Shown one piece after another: positions 63,589-64,000 of a stretch of DNA of 64,000 bases. Source of the stretch: Shewanella sp. VB17 (lineage in GTDB: Bacteria; Pseudomonadota; Gammaproteobacteria; Enterobacterales; Shewanellaceae); contig NZ_JABRVS010000001.1 of the NCBI RefSeq assembly GCF_013248905.1, forward strand, positions 868,001 to 932,000, written 5' to 3'. The notes below the pieces were generated by a model that had not been told where the DNA came from, searched no databases, and saw nothing but the letters and a program-made list of their open reading frames with translations. Position 1 is the stretch's first letter. The number at the start of each line of letters is the position of its first letter. The position numbers and the translations under genes were made by a program.

Positions 63589-64000
63589 ATGATGAATGTT
63601 AACCCGACATATTTGGTTAAACATTATTTTTGTCAAGAGGAAATGTGGCGCGAGTGGCAAGCTGTTAATGCTTGCCACAGCTTTTGTATTCAAAAAGCCA
63701 TCGCCATTGATGAAAAAAAACAGGCTATTTATTTTGAGTATTATTCTGCATTTCGCTCATTAAATGAATTAAGAGATCAAGAACTCAACTTATTGATTTG
63801 CTTGTTACCCAAAATAGTGCACGCGATATCACATTGTCATCAGCAGGGTTGGGTTCATGGCGATATCAAACCGTCGAACATTCTGTTTGATGAAGAAAAT
63901 ACTTCAGTCCGGCTTATTGATTTTGGTGCCAGTTATCCAATAGGTGTAAATCGAGCATTACTGCCAGCATGGCAATTGACACCGATGTTTTCGTCGTCAA
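63589..64000 (+). CDS. Serine/threonine protein kinase, 5' part only (PpkA-like)
   Basis: Begins at ATG 63589, 12 bases after tssM, and runs off the end of the window. The catalytic loop VHGDIKPSNILF (HGD in place of HRD, with Lys and Asn) and LIDFGAS (DFG) are intact. The N-lobe before it is only about 80 residues and lacks an obvious glycine loop or VAxK lysine, so the kinase may be diverged. In other T6SS loci a PpkA-type kinase phosphorylates the FHA protein to trigger firing; the FHA gene here is seven genes upstream. The rest of the protein is unseen. Confidence 0.75.
   Translation, partial: MMNVNPTYLVKHYFCQEEMWREWQAVNACHSFCIQKAIAIDEKKQAIYFEYYSAFRSLNELRDQELNLLICLLPKIVHAISHCHQQGWVHGDIKPSNILFDEENTSVRLIDFGASYPIGVNRALLPAWQLTPMFSSS

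Noticed and set aside
39421..64000. A tssA gene to complete the T6SS set
   Set aside because: No open frame in the window shows the ImpA-type N-terminus; tssA is presumably beyond 64000 or elsewhere.
1..64000. CRISPR arrays, tRNA or rRNA genes, insertion sequences
   Set aside because: No regularly spaced direct repeats, no cloverleaf-like or rRNA-like sequence and no transposase gene seen on reading; the only direct repeats are the in-gene ones listed.

Overview
The window looks like a chromosome segment of a marine gammaproteobacterium, most likely Shewanella or a close relative. This rests on the uvrA / YajR-type transporter / ssb neighbourhood, a CsdA-type helicase, a moderately AT-rich composition and the general protein style. 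I could run no database search, so the genus is an inference.

Region 1 (1-6201) is accessory. It holds the end of an Ig-like-repeat surface protein, a second exported protein built of about six Ig-like repeats, a small cysteine-rich CWC protein, an exported protein made of five short W..GN....PDA repeats, a PIG-L-type deacetylase lipoprotein and an EamA-type permease.

Region 2 (about 6530-31700) is an ABC-transporter-dependent (group 2-like) capsule locus. In order it has dTDP-L-rhamnose synthesis (rfbA, rfbC, rfbD, rfbB), the export genes kpsM, kpsT, kpsE and kpsD, kpsF, a very AT-rich serotype block (a GT4 glycosyltransferase, a capsule-synthesis protein, a frameshifted small gene and a GT61-type transferase), GDP-mannose synthesis (manC, manB), Kdo supply (kdsA, kdsB), a HIT protein, and the Kdo-linker transferases kpsC and kpsS. 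A PagL-like lipid A deacylase closes it. Two GCGGTAG elements resembling the RfaH/ops site lie in the leaders of the rfb and kps transcription units.

Region 3 (31746-39393) is core genome: csdA/deaD and uvrA on the minus strand, then a YajR-like MFS transporter and ssb on the plus strand.

Region 4 (39421-64000) is a type VI secretion locus. The plus-strand arm is hcp, tssB, tssC, a second tssC-like gene, tssE, tssF, tssG, tssH(clpV), an FHA gene, tssJ, tssK, tssL (with a SPOR-like C-terminus), tssM (degenerate Walker A) and the start of a Ser/Thr kinase gene cut by the window edge. No tssA is visible. The minus-strand arm is vgrG, a T6SS-associated adaptor-like gene, PAAR, and three putative toxins: an H-Y-E type ADP-ribosyltransferase, an R-S-E-like ADP-ribosyltransferase, and a nucleotidyl cyclase of the anthrax edema factor / ExoY family. 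No immunity genes are evident between them, which suggests eukaryotic targets. I consider this arsenal the most interesting system here.

The hcp arm and the R-S-E-like toxin gene appear to share a duplicated promoter module: an upstream GCAAATTGATGCA element, a -35/-10 pair with a 17-base spacer, and a 14-base perfect palindrome TGACAGCGCTGTCA just downstream. This suggests co-regulation of effector and machine.
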